The notes beneath the pieces were generated by a model that was not told the DNA's origin, did not search any database, and was given only the letters and a program-made list of their open reading frames with translations. From the NCBI RefSeq assembly GCF_030295765.1, contig NZ_AP027292.1, positions 1,798,001 through 1,862,000 of the forward strand: DNA of 64,000 nucleotides, written 5' to 3'. This document shows, piece after piece, positions 1 to 9,224 of the stretch. Positions within the stretch are counted from its first letter, which is position 1. Every line of letters starts with the position of its first letter. This DNA is from Neptuniibacter halophilus (lineage in GTDB: Bacteria; Pseudomonadota; Gammaproteobacteria; Pseudomonadales; Balneatricaceae). Position numbers and translations under genes: made by a program.

Positions 1-673
1 CAGCCGGGATATCCCACAGCTCTTTGATACCGATACCGTAGTGCTGAGCATCCGCATCGGAGGCAAGATCAAAGCGCTCGATCAGCTCTTTACCCAGATG
101 TCCGCGACAGCCTTCGGAGAAGACGGTGTATTTGGCGTGCAGCTCCATGCCCGGCATGTAGTTCGGGCCCTGCTCGCCTTCGGCGGTCACGCCCATATCG
201 CCGGTGGCGATCCCTTTGACGCTGCCATCGTCGTTATAGAGGACTTCCGCAGCGGCAAAACCGGGGAAGATCTCCACACCCAGTTCTTCAGCCTGTTCCG
301 CCAGCCAGCGGCAGACGTTGCCCAGACTGACGATGTAGTTGCCGTTGTTGTGCATGGTTTTCGGCACCAGACCATTAGGGATCTTGCGGCCGCTTTCAGC
401 ATCTTTCAGCAGGAAGACTTCATCTTCGGTGACCGGGGTGTTCAGCGGTGCGCCTTTCTCTTTCCAGTCCGGGAACAGCTCATCCAGCGCGCGGCTCTCG
501 ATTACCGCGCCGGAAAGAATATGAGCACCCACTTCAGAGCCTTTTTCCACCACGCAGACGGTCAGCTCCTGCTCTTTTTCCTGCGCCAGTTGCGCCAGAC
601 GGCAGGCAGTGGACAGGCCCGCCGGGCCTGCGCCTACGATAACTACGTCAAATTCCATCGACTCGCGTGTCAT
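1..673 (-). CDS. etfD: Electron transfer flavoprotein-ubiquinone oxidoreductase (ETF-QO), N-terminal part
   Basis: ETF-QO is a membrane-associated flavin/iron-sulfur enzyme that passes electrons from reduced ETF to ubiquinone. Only the first ~224 residues are here; the gene runs off the window's left edge. The FAD Rossmann motif VIVGAGPAGLS lies near residues 11-21, followed by the family-typical segments EVGAHILSGAVIE and NYIVSLGNVCRWLAEQAEELG. The start at 673 (complement) has a GGGGAGAT ribosome site just upstream; an in-frame ATG five codons later is an alternative. It is divergent from etfBA, the genes for its electron donor, which supports the assignment. The 340-base gap between them carries repeated palindromes that may control both units. 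Confidence 0.93.
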   Translation of the reverse strand, partial: MTRESMEFDVVIVGAGPAGLSTACRLAQLAQEKEQELTVCVVEKGSEVGAHILSGAVIESRALDELFPDWKEKGAPLNTPVTEDEVFLLKDAESGRKIPNGLVPKTMHNNGNYIVSLGNVCRWLAEQAEELGVEIFPGFAAAEVLYNDDGSVKGIATGDMGVTAEGEQGPNYMPGMELHAKYTVFSEGCRGHLGKELIERFDLASDADAQHYGIGIKELWDIPA

Positions 674-791
674 GGTCGATCTCCCCTCAGATTCGTTGGA
701 TAAGGTTCAGGCGTTAACGCCTGCCATTATCGGATTAACGGGGGCCTTCACTCAGTTTACAGAGGCCCTTTATAGGTAATGGAATCTATTA

Positions 792-906
792 TAAGGGATA
801 TCCCTAATAAGTGAATAGGGTATTTATTAGCCTATGGGTGAACTTAATTGTTAGTAAGGGTGATTGCTTATTTGCAATAAATAAGTATGATTAGGGGAAA
901 CCCTTA
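792..906. promoter_or_regulatory. Cluster of GGG/CCC palindromes in the etfD/etfB divergent promoter region
   Basis: The 340-base gene-free gap (674-1013) is much more AT-rich than its neighbours. It contains a perfect 12-bp palindrome AGGGATATCCCT (794-805), an inverted pair ATAGG/CCTAT (815-819 and 831-835) and a second AGGG-AAA-CCCT type repeat (TTAGGGGAAACCCTTA, 891-906). The recurrence of one half-site between two divergent electron-transfer units suggests binding sites for a regulator. The regulator is unknown; I do not recognise a PsrA or FadR consensus. Confidence 0.4.
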
Positions 907-1013
907 GTGGCCTGAGTGGTGAATTCAACCTGTTTTTGCCCGGCCACTGACACAGAAAACAGCACGGGTTGGAACAGACCCGCTGACAACTAGAACTAAA
1001 AAGGTCTTTGCTG

Positions 1014-1763
1014 ATGAAGGTACTCGTAACAGTTAAACGTGTTATCGACTACAACGTCAAAGTGCGTGTGAAGTCGGACAATACCGATGTGGATCTGGCC
1101 AACGTAAAAATGGCCCTGAACCCGTTTTGTGAAATCGCGGTAGAAGAGGCGGTGCGCCTGAAAGAAGCCGGCACGGCCACTGAAGTCGTGGTTGTTTCGA
1201 TTGGCCCTAAAGCCTGTCAGGAGCAGATCCGTACCGCACTGGCACTGGGTGCCGACCGCGGTATTCAGATCGAGACCGAAGATATGCCTGAGTCCCTCAA
1301 CGTGGCCAAACTGCTGGCGAAAGTCGTTGCAGAGGAACAGCCGGGTCTGGTGATCATGGGTAAACAGGCGATCGACAGCGATAACAACCAGACCGGCCAG
1401 ATGCTGGCGGCGCTGACCGATATGCCACAGGGTACCTTTGCTTCTGAAGTGAAGATCGATGGCGACAAAGTGAATGTCACCCGTGAGGTAGACGGCGGTC
1501 TGCAGACCGTAGCCCTGAACCTGCCGGCCATCGTGACCACCGACCTGCGCCTCAACGAGCCACGCTATGCCTCTCTGCCAAACATCATGAAGGCGAAGAA
1601 GAAGCCGCTGGATGTGAAAACCCCGGCGGATCTGGGTGTTGAGCTGAAAGCGCACAGCAAACTGCTGAAAGTGACGCCGCCGGCGGAACGTCAGGCCGGT
1701 ATCAAAGTGGCCAGCGTTGATGAGCTGGTCGAAAAACTGAAAAACGAAGCGAAAGTTATTTAA
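1014..1763 (+). CDS. etfB: Electron transfer flavoprotein subunit beta
   Basis: EtfB is the AMP-binding subunit of the soluble heterodimeric ETF, which accepts electrons from acyl-CoA and other dehydrogenases. The 249-residue length and the opening [20 protein letters not shown], then [24 protein letters not shown], are diagnostic. The ADP/AMP-binding stretch ([19 protein letters not shown]) sits near residue 118. The ATG at 1014 was chosen because family members begin MKVLV and an AAAAGG motif lies about 10 bases upstream; a TTG two codons earlier is unlikely. etfA follows after 11 bases, so the two are co-transcribed and divergent from the ETF-QO gene. Confidence 0.97.
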   Translation: MKVLVTVKRVIDYNVKVRVKSDNTDVDLANVKMALNPFCEIAVEEAVRLKEAGTATEVVVVSIGPKACQEQIRTALALGADRGIQIETEDMPESLNVAKLLAKVVAEEQPGLVIMGKQAIDSDNNQTGQMLAALTDMPQGTFASEVKIDGDKVNVTREVDGGLQTVALNLPAIVTTDLRLNEPRYASLPNIMKAKKKPLDVKTPADLGVELKAHSKLLKVTPPAERQAGIKVASVDELVEKLKNEAKVI

Positions 1764-1774
1764 GGGGTGATGAG

Positions 1775-2704
1775 ATGGCTATTCTGGTAATTGCAGAACA
1801 TGACAACAGCACCCTGAAGGGCGCGACCCTGAATGCGGTGACAGCCGCAACGCAGATTGGCGGTGACGTTCACCTGCTGGTGGCGGGCGCTAACTGCGCT
1901 GCAGTAGCGGATCAGGCGGCAGCGGTTGCAGGCGTATCTAAAGTGCTGCTGGCAGACAACGCAGCCTACGAACACCAACTGGCGGAGAACCTCTCCAAAC
2001 TGGTGGCAGAACTGGGTCGTGACTACAGCCACGTGCTGTCTCCGGCAACCACTACCGGTAAAAACTTCCTGCCGCGCGTTGCCGCATTGCTGGACGTCGC
2101 GCAGATCTCCGACATTACGGCGGTGGAATCTGAGAACACCTTCCAGCGTCCGATCTATGCAGGTAACGCGATTGCGACCGTTGAGTCTCTGGACCCGATC
2201 AAAGTGATCACCGTGCGTGGCACGGCGTTTGATCCGGCGGCGGCTGAAGGCGGTTCTGCAGCAATCGAAACCGTTGCCAGCGCACACGATGCCGGTCAGT
2301 CCAGCTTCGTTGGCGAAGAGATGGCGAAATCGGATCGTCCTGAACTGACCGCAGCGAAAGTGATCATCTCCGGTGGTCGTGGTATGGGTAACGGCGAGAA
2401 CTTCTCTATGCTGGAAGCGATCGCAGACAAACTGGGCGCTGCGGTAGGTGCCTCCCGTGCAGCGGTGGATGCGGGCTTTGTGCCGAACGATATGCAGGTC
2501 GGTCAGACCGGTAAGATCGTTGCGCCTGAACTGTACATTGCGGTGGGTATCTCCGGTGCGATCCAGCATCTGGCAGGTATGAAAGACTCCAAGATCATTG
2601 TTGCGATCAACAAAGATGAGGAAGCACCGATCTTCCAGGTGGCCGACTACGGACTGGTAGCAGACCTGTTCGAGGCCGTACCGGAACTGGAAGGTAAACT
2701 GTAA
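1775..2704 (+). CDS. etfA: Electron transfer flavoprotein subunit alpha
   Basis: EtfA is the FAD-carrying subunit of ETF and pairs with the preceding EtfB. It has 309 residues, normal for the family. The C-terminal FAD-binding domain shows the signature [12 protein letters not shown] near residue 206, then [45 protein letters not shown], with the conserved [19 protein letters not shown] near residue 276 (given here in short conserved blocks). The start ATG follows a GGGGTGATGAG ribosome site in the 11-base gap after etfB. An intrinsic terminator lies about 95 bases beyond the stop codon, closing a two-gene operon. Confidence 0.97.
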   Translation: MAILVIAEHDNSTLKGATLNAVTAATQIGGDVHLLVAGANCAAVADQAAAVAGVSKVLLADNAAYEHQLAENLSKLVAELGRDYSHVLSPATTTGKNFLPRVAALLDVAQISDITAVESENTFQRPIYAGNAIATVESLDPIKVITVRGTAFDPAAAEGGSAAIETVASAHDAGQSSFVGEEMAKSDRPELTAAKVIISGGRGMGNGENFSMLEAIADKLGAAVGASRAAVDAGFVPNDMQVGQTGKIVAPELYIAVGISGAIQHLAGMKDSKIIVAINKDEEAPIFQVADYGLVADLFEAVPELEGKL

Positions 2705-3096
2705 GTATTTGAGTGCCGGTTCCTCCCCGGGCCGGCTCTCTTCACTCTGGAAAGGCTTGTCGGATATACCGTCCCAAGACATAACGCCTTTATTTTTACC
2801 GGCACACTGTGCCGGTTTTTTTATGCCCGGCTGCTTTCAACCCACCTGTTCTTTTGCCGGGTTATGTTGTTCTGGCGCGGCCGGCAACTATCAGTCTTGC
2901 TGTCGGAGCGGTGTCTCACCGCGATACCATCCACCTCTTCATATCACCGTTCTCCCACTGATTATTCTCCGCAATCGCCGATGAAGTAGATAAAAAAATA
3001 CTATTGAGTCTAGAGTAACAATTAATTTCAACTAAATTTCGCGTCGGCCTATTATCTCTCCTGTCAACGAAACACAGCACAGTTACTGGAGATAAC
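2705..3096. other. Gene-free stretch between etfA and ahpC
   Basis: This 392-base stretch holds the etfA terminator (2799-2822) and the ahpC promoter region. Bases 2985-3060 are AT-rich and include AATACTATTGAG, resembling one half of an OxyR site, but the second half does not match well, so I do not call an operator. An open frame here runs through the terminator and has no coding character. Confidence 0.5.
2799..2822 (+). terminator. Intrinsic terminator of the etfBA operon
   Basis: An 8-bp inverted repeat CCGGCACA/TGTGCCGG (in practice a 6-bp stem with a 5-base loop) is followed directly by seven T residues. Confidence 0.88.
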
Positions 3097-3666
3097 ATGT
3101 CTAACTCACTGATCAACACTGAAATTAAAGCTTTTAACGCAACTGCATTCCACAACGGTGAATTCATCGAAGTATCCGATGACGATCTGAAAGGTAAATG
3201 GTCTGTTGTGTTCTTCTACCCGGCTGACTTCACCTTTGTCTGCCCAACTGAACTGGGTGATCTGGCTGATTACTACCCACAGTTGCAGGAGATGGGTGTC
3301 GAGGTTTACTCCGTGTCTACCGATACTCACTTCACCCACAAAGCATGGCACGACACTTCCGATACTATCGGCAAGATTCAGTTCCCGATGGTGGGCGACC
3401 CTACTGGTCTGATCACCCGTAACTTTGAGGTGATGATTGAAGAAGCAGGTCTGGCAGAGCGCGGTACTTTCGTCATCGATCCGGAAGGTCGTATCCAGAT
3501 TATCGAGATCAACGCTGGTGGTATCGGTCGTGATGCAGGCGAACTGGTTCGCAAGATCAAAGCAGCCCAGTACGTAGCAGCTCACCCGGGTGAGGTTTGC
3601 CCGGCTAAATGGAAAGAGGGTGAAGAGACCCTGGCTCCTTCGCTGGATCTGGTAGGCAAGATCTAA
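3097..3666 (+). CDS. ahpC: Alkyl hydroperoxide reductase subunit C (typical 2-Cys peroxiredoxin)
   Basis: AhpC reduces H2O2 and organic peroxides in the cytoplasm and is recycled by AhpF, encoded next. The 189-residue protein has the peroxidatic cysteine C49 in the motif [13 protein letters not shown] and the resolving cysteine C168 in [10 protein letters not shown], placing it in the typical 2-Cys AhpC class. The catalytic Thr and Pro of PxxxTxxC are present. The start ATG has a strong ribosome site (CTGGAGATAAC). A 137-base gap with a strong hairpin separates it from ahpF, so the pair is probably one transcript with reduced ahpF expression. OxyR control is usual for the family but not proven here. 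Confidence 0.98.
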   Translation: MSNSLINTEIKAFNATAFHNGEFIEVSDDDLKGKWSVVFFYPADFTFVCPTELGDLADYYPQLQEMGVEVYSVSTDTHFTHKAWHDTSDTIGKIQFPMVGDPTGLITRNFEVMIEEAGLAERGTFVIDPEGRIQIIEINAGGIGRDAGELVRKIKAAQYVAAHPGEVCPAKWKEGEETLAPSLDLVGKI

Positions 3667-3733
3667 ACAGCCTGCAGAACCGTGGAAGAATGATCTCAAA
3701 GCTAAAGGCCACAGGCTCAGAGATCAGCCTTCC

Positions 3734-3763
3734 GGCCGGTCCCGTTTCCCCACGGGACTGGCC
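3734..3763 (+). terminator. Hairpin between ahpC and ahpF (probable attenuator)
   Basis: A 12-bp stem (3734-3745 with 3752-3763, one G-T pair) encloses a 6-base loop. No T-run follows, so it looks more like a partial terminator or mRNA-stabilising structure that lowers ahpF relative to ahpC. Confidence 0.5.
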
Positions 3764-3803
3764 ATCTTCCCTGTATAAATCAGTCACATAAACGGATATC
3801 GCT

Positions 3804-5369
3804 ATGCTTGATGCAAATCTTAAACAACAGCTGGGCACCTACCTTCAGAAGATTATCAATCCGATTGAAGTGACTGTGTCCCTGAATGACACTGCCAAAG
3901 CGCAGGAACTGAATACACTGGCGACAGAGATCGCTGCTATGTCGGACAAAATCAGCCTGATTCAGGGGGCGACCCCGTCCGGGCGTCAGCCATCCATGGC
4001 CATCGGTCCGGCAGGAGAGTCCCCGAGGGTTGAGTTCGCAGGAATTCCCATGGGGCACGAATTTACTTCGCTGGTACTGGCCCTGCTGCAGGCAGGTGGT
4101 CACCCGGCGAAAGAGGAGGAAGCCCTCCTCAATCAGATTAAGCGTCTTGATCAGCCGCTGGAGGTGGAGACCTATATCTCCCTCTCCTGCCAGAACTGTC
4201 CTGACGTGGTGCAGGCGTTCAACCTGATGGCGGTACTGAATCCGAATATCAGCCACCGCATGATCGATGGTGCGTTGTTTCAGGATGAGGTCGAGTCGCG
4301 CAAGGTTATGGCGGTGCCATCGGTTTATATCAACGGTGAACTGTTTGGTCAGGGCCGTATGAGCCTGACAGAGATTGTGGATAAGCTGTTCAGCGGCTCT
4401 GCCGAAGAGAAAGCCGCTGAGCTGAGCCAGCGTGAAACTTACGATGTGCTGGTGGTAGGCGGAGGCCCCGCGGGCGCCTCGGCAGCGATCTACTCCGCAC
4501 GTAAGGGTATCCGTACCGGTATTGTGGCTGAGCGTTTTGGTGGTCAGGTGATGGATACCATGGCGATCGAGAATTTTATCTCGGTTAAGGAAACAGAAGG
4601 CCCGAAACTGGTGGCCAATCTGGAGCAGCACGTCCTTAGCTACGACGTCGATCTGGTGCAGAACCAGCGTGCAGCGAAGCTGCGTAAAAATGATCTGATC
4701 GAGATTGAGCTGGAAAACGGTGCGGTACTGAAGAGCCGCTCGGTGATCCTTTCTACCGGTGCCCGCTGGCGCGAGATGAACGTGCCGGGCGAGCAGGAGT
4801 ACCGTGGCCGTGGTGTGGCGTACTGCCCGCACTGTGATGGCCCACTGTTTAAAGGTAAATCGGTGGCGGTGGTTGGCGGGGGTAACTCCGGAATTGAAGC
4901 CGCGATTGATCTGGCCGGTATTGTTGAGCACGTCACCGTACTTGAGTTTGCCGACACTCTGCGTGCAGATGAAGTGTTGCAGCGCAAGGCCCGCTCTCTG
5001 CCGAACGTAGAGATCATTATGAATGCGATGACCACCGAGGTTCTGGGTAACGGCGAGAAGGTAACCGGCCTCAGCTATCAGGATCGGGTCAGCGGTGAGA
5101 GTAAACAGCTTCCGCTGGCGGGGATCTTCGTGCAGATCGGCCTGATGCCGAATACCGAGTGGCTGAAAGGTGATATAGAGCTGAGCCGTCATGGCGAGAT
5201 CGTGATTAATGAGCGTGGTGAAACGTCTATTCCCGGTGTGTTTGCGGCGGGTGATGTCAGCACGGTGCCTTATAAGCAGATCATTATCGCGATGGGTTCA
5301 GGATCGACTGCAGCGCTGAGTGCATTCGATTACCTGATTCGTGAACCGGTCAATGAGGCCGCTGCCTGA
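3804..5369 (+). CDS. ahpF: Alkyl hydroperoxide reductase subunit F
   Basis: AhpF is the NADH-dependent flavoprotein disulfide reductase that regenerates AhpC. The 521 residues match the family length. The N-terminal double-thioredoxin domain carries the C129-Q-N-C132 redox pair ([11 protein letters not shown]). The FAD motif [14 protein letters not shown] is near residue 217, the second redox pair C341-P-H-C344 is in [13 protein letters not shown], and the NADH motif [17 protein letters not shown] is near 357. The C-terminal [13 protein letters not shown] block completes the thioredoxin-reductase fold. Its start follows CGGATATCGCT, a weak ribosome site. It lies downstream of ahpC on the same strand; the CBS gene begins 19 bases after its stop. 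Confidence 0.97.
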   Translation: MLDANLKQQLGTYLQKIINPIEVTVSLNDTAKAQELNTLATEIAAMSDKISLIQGATPSGRQPSMAIGPAGESPRVEFAGIPMGHEFTSLVLALLQAGGHPAKEEEALLNQIKRLDQPLEVETYISLSCQNCPDVVQAFNLMAVLNPNISHRMIDGALFQDEVESRKVMAVPSVYINGELFGQGRMSLTEIVDKLFSGSAEEKAAELSQRETYDVLVVGGGPAGASAAIYSARKGIRTGIVAERFGGQVMDTMAIENFISVKETEGPKLVANLEQHVLSYDVDLVQNQRAAKLRKNDLIEIELENGAVLKSRSVILSTGARWREMNVPGEQEYRGRGVAYCPHCDGPLFKGKSVAVVGGGNSGIEAAIDLAGIVEHVTVLEFADTLRADEVLQRKARSLPNVEIIMNAMTTEVLGNGEKVTGLSYQDRVSGESKQLPLAGIFVQIGLMPNTEWLKGDIELSRHGEIVINERGETSIPGVFAAGDVSTVPYKQIIIAMGSGSTAALSAFDYLIREPVNEAAA

Positions 5370-5388
5370 GCGGCCCGGGAGAACGCCG

Positions 5389-5790
5389 ATGTTAAAGGTT
5401 AAAGACATTATGCAGCGGGTTCCGGCCCTCAGCCCGGAGATGGGGCTGCAGCGCGCTGTGGATAAAATCGCCGAATCCGGGTTGCTCGGCCTGCCGGTGA
5501 CGGATCAGGAGCAGACGCTGGTGGGGTACCTGTCTGAACAGGATTGTCTGGAGAAACTGCTGACCGAGAGTTACCACTGCGACAGCCACATTACCGTAGC
5601 CGATATTATGAACCCCAGTCCGTTACAGGTTTCCGAAGACCTGACGGTATTTGCTCTGGCCCAGTTGATGGGGAGCGGTAAGCCAAAACTGTATCCGGTG
5701 ACGCGGGAAAATCGACTGCAGGGGCTGGTCAGCCGGGGGGCGGTGGTGATGAGCCTCTCCCGCTCCCTTGATGCCTGTAAAGTGTTTTAA
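5389..5790 (+). CDS. Small protein of two CBS domains
   Basis: The 133-residue protein is essentially a tandem CBS (Bateman) pair: first module from about residue 5 (KVKDIMQRVPALSPEMG) and second from about residue 70 (VADIMNPSPLQVSEDLTV). Stand-alone CBS pairs bind adenosyl ligands such as AMP, ATP or NAD(H) and modulate a partner; no partner domain is fused here. The chosen ATG has GGGAGA ten bases upstream; an earlier in-frame start would overlap ahpF by 29 bases and adds a non-CBS leader. The position right after ahpF and just before a terminator suggests co-transcription with the peroxide-defence genes. Its specific ligand and target cannot be read from the sequence. Confidence 0.88.
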   Translation: MLKVKDIMQRVPALSPEMGLQRAVDKIAESGLLGLPVTDQEQTLVGYLSEQDCLEKLLTESYHCDSHITVADIMNPSPLQVSEDLTVFALAQLMGSGKPKLYPVTRENRLQGLVSRGAVVMSLSRSLDACKVF

Positions 5791-5815
5791 ATTTCTTCCT
5801 TCCAGAAAGTGCTTT

Positions 5816-5840
5816 GCCGACCTCCGGGTCGGCTTTTTTT
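5816..5840 (+). terminator. Intrinsic terminator after the ahp/CBS genes
   Basis: A perfect 7-bp stem GCCGACC/GGTCGGC with a TCCG tetraloop is followed by seven T residues. Confidence 0.92.
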
Positions 5841-5953
5841 GAGTTTAGCAGGCATAAAACGGGGTGGCGGACTATAGCTTTTCGGCCTATTGAGGGTTTA
5901 TTCCAGTATGCTAATCTAGAGGTTTAGTTGCCCAGTTGCGGACCGCCATTTAA

Positions 5954-8900
5954 ATGCCCTTTCCTCCGATTAAAATCCTGCTGTCTGCATTGCTGACATT
6001 GCTGTTGCTGAGCCAACCGGTGCAGGCGCAGTTGATGCTGACCGACGAGGAAAAGGCCTGGCTGGCGCAAAACCCTGAGATCCGGGTTGGTGAAAGCCCG
6101 GCGTTCCAGCCGTTATTTGTGCAGCAGCCGGACGGCAGTATCAGCGGTATTCTGCCGGATACATTTGATCTGATTGGCGAAATGCTGGGGGTTCGGTTTC
6201 GCTATGTGGCCGATGACTGGCCCGCAGTGCTTAATGCCCTGCGTGATAAACGGATAGACCTGATCGGGTCGATGAACCGGGAGACCGCAGTACAGCAGGG
6301 CTTCAGCAGCGTTACTGCACCGATCAACTTTTCCAGTGTCGTGTTTGCCCGCAAGTCCCGTGATTTTCAGCTTTACTCTTCCGCCGATCTGAGCGGTTTA
6401 CGGGTGGCTTACCACAGTAAACGTCTCTACCTCGGACGCTATCTGAATCAGCAGCATCCACGGCTGACGCCTATACCCGCAGACACCCCCGAAGCGGCGA
6501 TTAACAGCCTGCTGAACGGTACGGCGGATGTGGTACTGGGCATGAATATCGACAGTTATCTGCTGGCGCATAACGGTTTGCAGAATATTGAACCGGCCTT
6601 TGTACTGCATGAACTGTCAGCCGACAGTGTGATCGGCGTGCATCCGGATAACTCGCTGCTGGCGGGGATTATGCAGAAAGCGGTGGCCGAGATCGGTTAT
6701 GAACGCAGTGCCGCTATTATGCAAAAATGGGCCTGGCTGCCTGAGAACAAAGTGCGTCTGGATAATCTGACGGCTGAAGAAAAAAGCTATCTGCAGCAGC
6801 ATCCGGTGCTGCGGGTACAGAGCCTGAGCACCTTTCCACCGTTTAACTTTGTTGAAAATGATCAGGCCAAAGGCTACACCGTGGACTACCTGAATCTTGT
6901 CGGGGAGATGCTCGGGGTTCACGTGGAGTTTGTGAAGGGCAAGGAGTGGCATGAGTATCTGGATATGCTGCGCGAGGGCTCGCTGGATCTGATCCCGCAT
7001 ATTGCGGTCACTGAGGAGCGCGAGCAGTTTATCGCCTTCAGCCGGTTCAACCATATTGAATATACCTCCGGCGTTGCGCTTAATCGTAACGCGGGCATTG
7101 AAACGGCGGCTGACCTGGAAGACAAGGTGGTGGCCGTAGCCAATAAAACCTTTCTTCACAGCTATCTGAGCCAGCACTATCCGCAGTTTAACCTGCTGCT
7201 TACCGGCTCCACAGCCGAAGCGGTTGCGGCGGTATCGGCCGGACGCGCCGATGCGGTTGTCGGCAGCCTGCCGGCGCTGAACTATTACATTCAGAAAGAC
7301 TGGCTGAGCAATATCTACATTGCCACGGTTGCTGATCTGAACATGCCCAGAGTGACCAAATTGCCGATGGGTGTATCGCAGAACAACCCGGTGCTCCTGT
7401 CGATTCTGGAAAAAGCCAACGAGGCGATTCCCCACACACAGATCTCGGTGCTGAAGCAGAAGTGGATGCGGAATAATTTTGACCAGATTATGAATGCCGA
7501 ACTGACGACAATGGAACAGGCGTACCTGCAAAGTCGTGGCCCTTTGCAGGTGTGTATCGATCCGGACTGGCTGCCGCTGGAGGGGATGGTTGCCGGTCAG
7601 CCTCAGGGGATGTCGGCGGATTATATGAATCACTTCAGCCTTTTTACCGGTGCCGCGCTGAACTATGTCGAGACCGGCTCCTGGCGCGAGAGTCTTGCCG
7701 CCGGCCTCGAAGGGCGTTGTGATATCTACCCGCTGATTATGCGTACTGAGGAGCGTGAGGCGACCCTCAGCTTCTCCAGACCCTATCTCGAAATACCGCT
7801 GGTGCTGGTGACCGGAATCGACCAGAGCTTTATCAACGATCTGCATACTCTGCCCGAAGGGCGTATCGGGGTGACGGCCAGTTTTGCCGTTCGCCAGCAG
7901 CTCGAAGCGAACTTTCCGCAGTTGGAGTTTATCGGGGTCGAGCACGCACGGGACGGATTGCGCCGGGTCAGTGAGGGTGAACTGTTTGGTTTTGCTGAAG
8001 CGTTGCCGGTGGCAGGCTACTGGATTCAGAAACAGTATCTGGGTGACCTGAAAGTATCCGGTAAATTTGAAGAGAGCTGGTCACTGGGGCTGGCGGTAGA
8101 TCGCGAGCAGCCGATACTCCACAGCATTTTCGACAAAGCCATCCAGCACCTCAGCCCGGAGATCCATCAACAGATTCAGAGCCGCTGGGTGGCGATCAAC
8201 TACCAGCATGGGGTGGATTACAGCCTGATCTGGAAACTGGGGCTGGGATTTGCCGTGGTTGCGCTGTTCCTGCTCTACCGTAACCGGGCGGTGGCCCAGC
8301 TCAACCTGAAGCTGGAAATGGCCAATCAGGCCATCAGCGCGCAGCAGCGGATGGTCGATCGTTATGTCCTGATCACCACCTTCGACCGGCAGGGAAACAT
8401 CACCAGCGCTAACCATGCGTTCTGCAATGCCTTAGGGTACACGCCGCACGAACTGCTGGGTTGTGAGCTGAAAGCGCTACTCAGCCCTCAGCCTGAGGGT
8501 GATCTGTTCAGCGAAATCTGGCAGCGTGTGCGTGAGGTCCACGCCTGGTCGGGTGAGCTTTGCTGCCTCAGCAGCAGCGGCGAAGACGTTTTTCTCGATA
8601 TACATCTGGAAGCGGTGCTGGAAGATAACCGCGTGGTTGCTTACCGCGCTATCTGTGACAACGTCAGTGATAAAAAACGGATTGAAGAACTGTCTGTCAC
8701 TGACAAACTGACCGGGTTGTATAACCGTCTGAAGATCGATGAGATTCTGGCGGAGCAACTGGAACGGCACCATCGCTACGGTAATTATTTCTCCGTGCTG
8801 TTACTGGATGTGGATAACTTTAAGGCGGTGAACGATCAATATGGCCATGATGTCGGTGATCTGGTGCTGAAAACACTGGCTCAGGTGATGCAGGGTACGG

Positions 8901-9199
8901 TGCGTAAAGTCGATGTTGTCGGCCGCTGGGGTGGTGAAGAGTTCGTGGTGATCTGTGAGAACACCCCGGCCAGCAATGCACTGTTACTGGCAGAAAAGTT
9001 GCGGCAGCGCGTTGCTGAAACCGAATTTGCCGAAGTGGGGCATAAAACCATCAGTATCGGCGTCAGTGAATTGCAGCAGGGTGATACCCTGAATGCGTTG
9101 TTCAAGCGGGCAGATCAGGCGTTATACCGGGCTAAACGCAGCGGTAAAAACCGCGTGGTTGCAGCAGAATCGGAGCTGGACCGAAGGGATCAGGCCTGA
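5954..9199 (+). CDS. Diguanylate cyclase with three periplasmic SBP-type sensor modules, TM, PAS and GGDEF
   Basis: This 1081-residue inner-membrane sensor should make c-di-GMP in response to periplasmic ligands. A signal peptide (about 1-26, ending PVQAQ) precedes three tandem family-3 solute-binding domains (about 28-275, 275-510 and 515-750). Each begins with a similar linker such as LTDEEKAWLAQNP, LTAEEKSYLQQHP or LTTMEQAYLQSRG. A single membrane helix (about 756-776) leads to a PAS domain (about 800-905). The GGDEF domain (907-1070) has the intact active site GGEEF at 993-997 and the inhibitory I-site RxxD (RKVD, 984-987), so an active, product-inhibited cyclase is expected. It stands alone, convergent with phbB. 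Two modules are common in such sensors; three is unusual. The ligands are unknown. Confidence 0.9.
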   Translation: MPFPPIKILLSALLTLLLLSQPVQAQLMLTDEEKAWLAQNPEIRVGESPAFQPLFVQQPDGSISGILPDTFDLIGEMLGVRFRYVADDWPAVLNALRDKRIDLIGSMNRETAVQQGFSSVTAPINFSSVVFARKSRDFQLYSSADLSGLRVAYHSKRLYLGRYLNQQHPRLTPIPADTPEAAINSLLNGTADVVLGMNIDSYLLAHNGLQNIEPAFVLHELSADSVIGVHPDNSLLAGIMQKAVAEIGYERSAAIMQKWAWLPENKVRLDNLTAEEKSYLQQHPVLRVQSLSTFPPFNFVENDQAKGYTVDYLNLVGEMLGVHVEFVKGKEWHEYLDMLREGSLDLIPHIAVTEEREQFIAFSRFNHIEYTSGVALNRNAGIETAADLEDKVVAVANKTFLHSYLSQHYPQFNLLLTGSTAEAVAAVSAGRADAVVGSLPALNYYIQKDWLSNIYIATVADLNMPRVTKLPMGVSQNNPVLLSILEKANEAIPHTQISVLKQKWMRNNFDQIMNAELTTMEQAYLQSRGPLQVCIDPDWLPLEGMVAGQPQGMSADYMNHFSLFTGAALNYVETGSWRESLAAGLEGRCDIYPLIMRTEEREATLSFSRPYLEIPLVLVTGIDQSFINDLHTLPEGRIGVTASFAVRQQLEANFPQLEFIGVEHARDGLRRVSEGELFGFAEALPVAGYWIQKQYLGDLKVSGKFEESWSLGLAVDREQPILHSIFDKAIQHLSPEIHQQIQSRWVAINYQHGVDYSLIWKLGLGFAVVALFLLYRNRAVAQLNLKLEMANQAISAQQRMVDRYVLITTFDRQGNITSANHAFCNALGYTPHELLGCELKALLSPQPEGDLFSEIWQRVREVHAWSGELCCLSSSGEDVFLDIHLEAVLEDNRVVAYRAICDNVSDKKRIEELSVTDKLTGLYNRLKIDEILAEQLERHHRYGNYFSVLLLDVDNFKAVNDQYGHDVGDLVLKTLAQVMQGTVRKVDVVGRWGGEEFVVICENTPASNALLLAEKLRQRVAETEFAEVGHKTISIGVSELQQGDTLNALFKRADQALYRAKRSGKNRVVAAESELDRRDQA

Positions 9200-9224
9200 G
9201 CCTGTCCCCTTCGTTCGGGCACGC

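Noticed and set aside
41..703. Long forward open frame over the first 700 bases
   Set aside because: It is the antisense reading of the ETF-QO gene, whose conserved FAD motif is on the reverse strand.
2709..2984. 91-codon open frame between etfA and ahpC
   Set aside because: It runs through the etfA terminator, is rich in Cys, Pro and Ser without pattern, and has no ribosome site.
2985..3012. OxyR-like site before ahpC
   Set aside because: Only one half (ending CTAT) resembles the consensus; the second half fails at the conserved positions.
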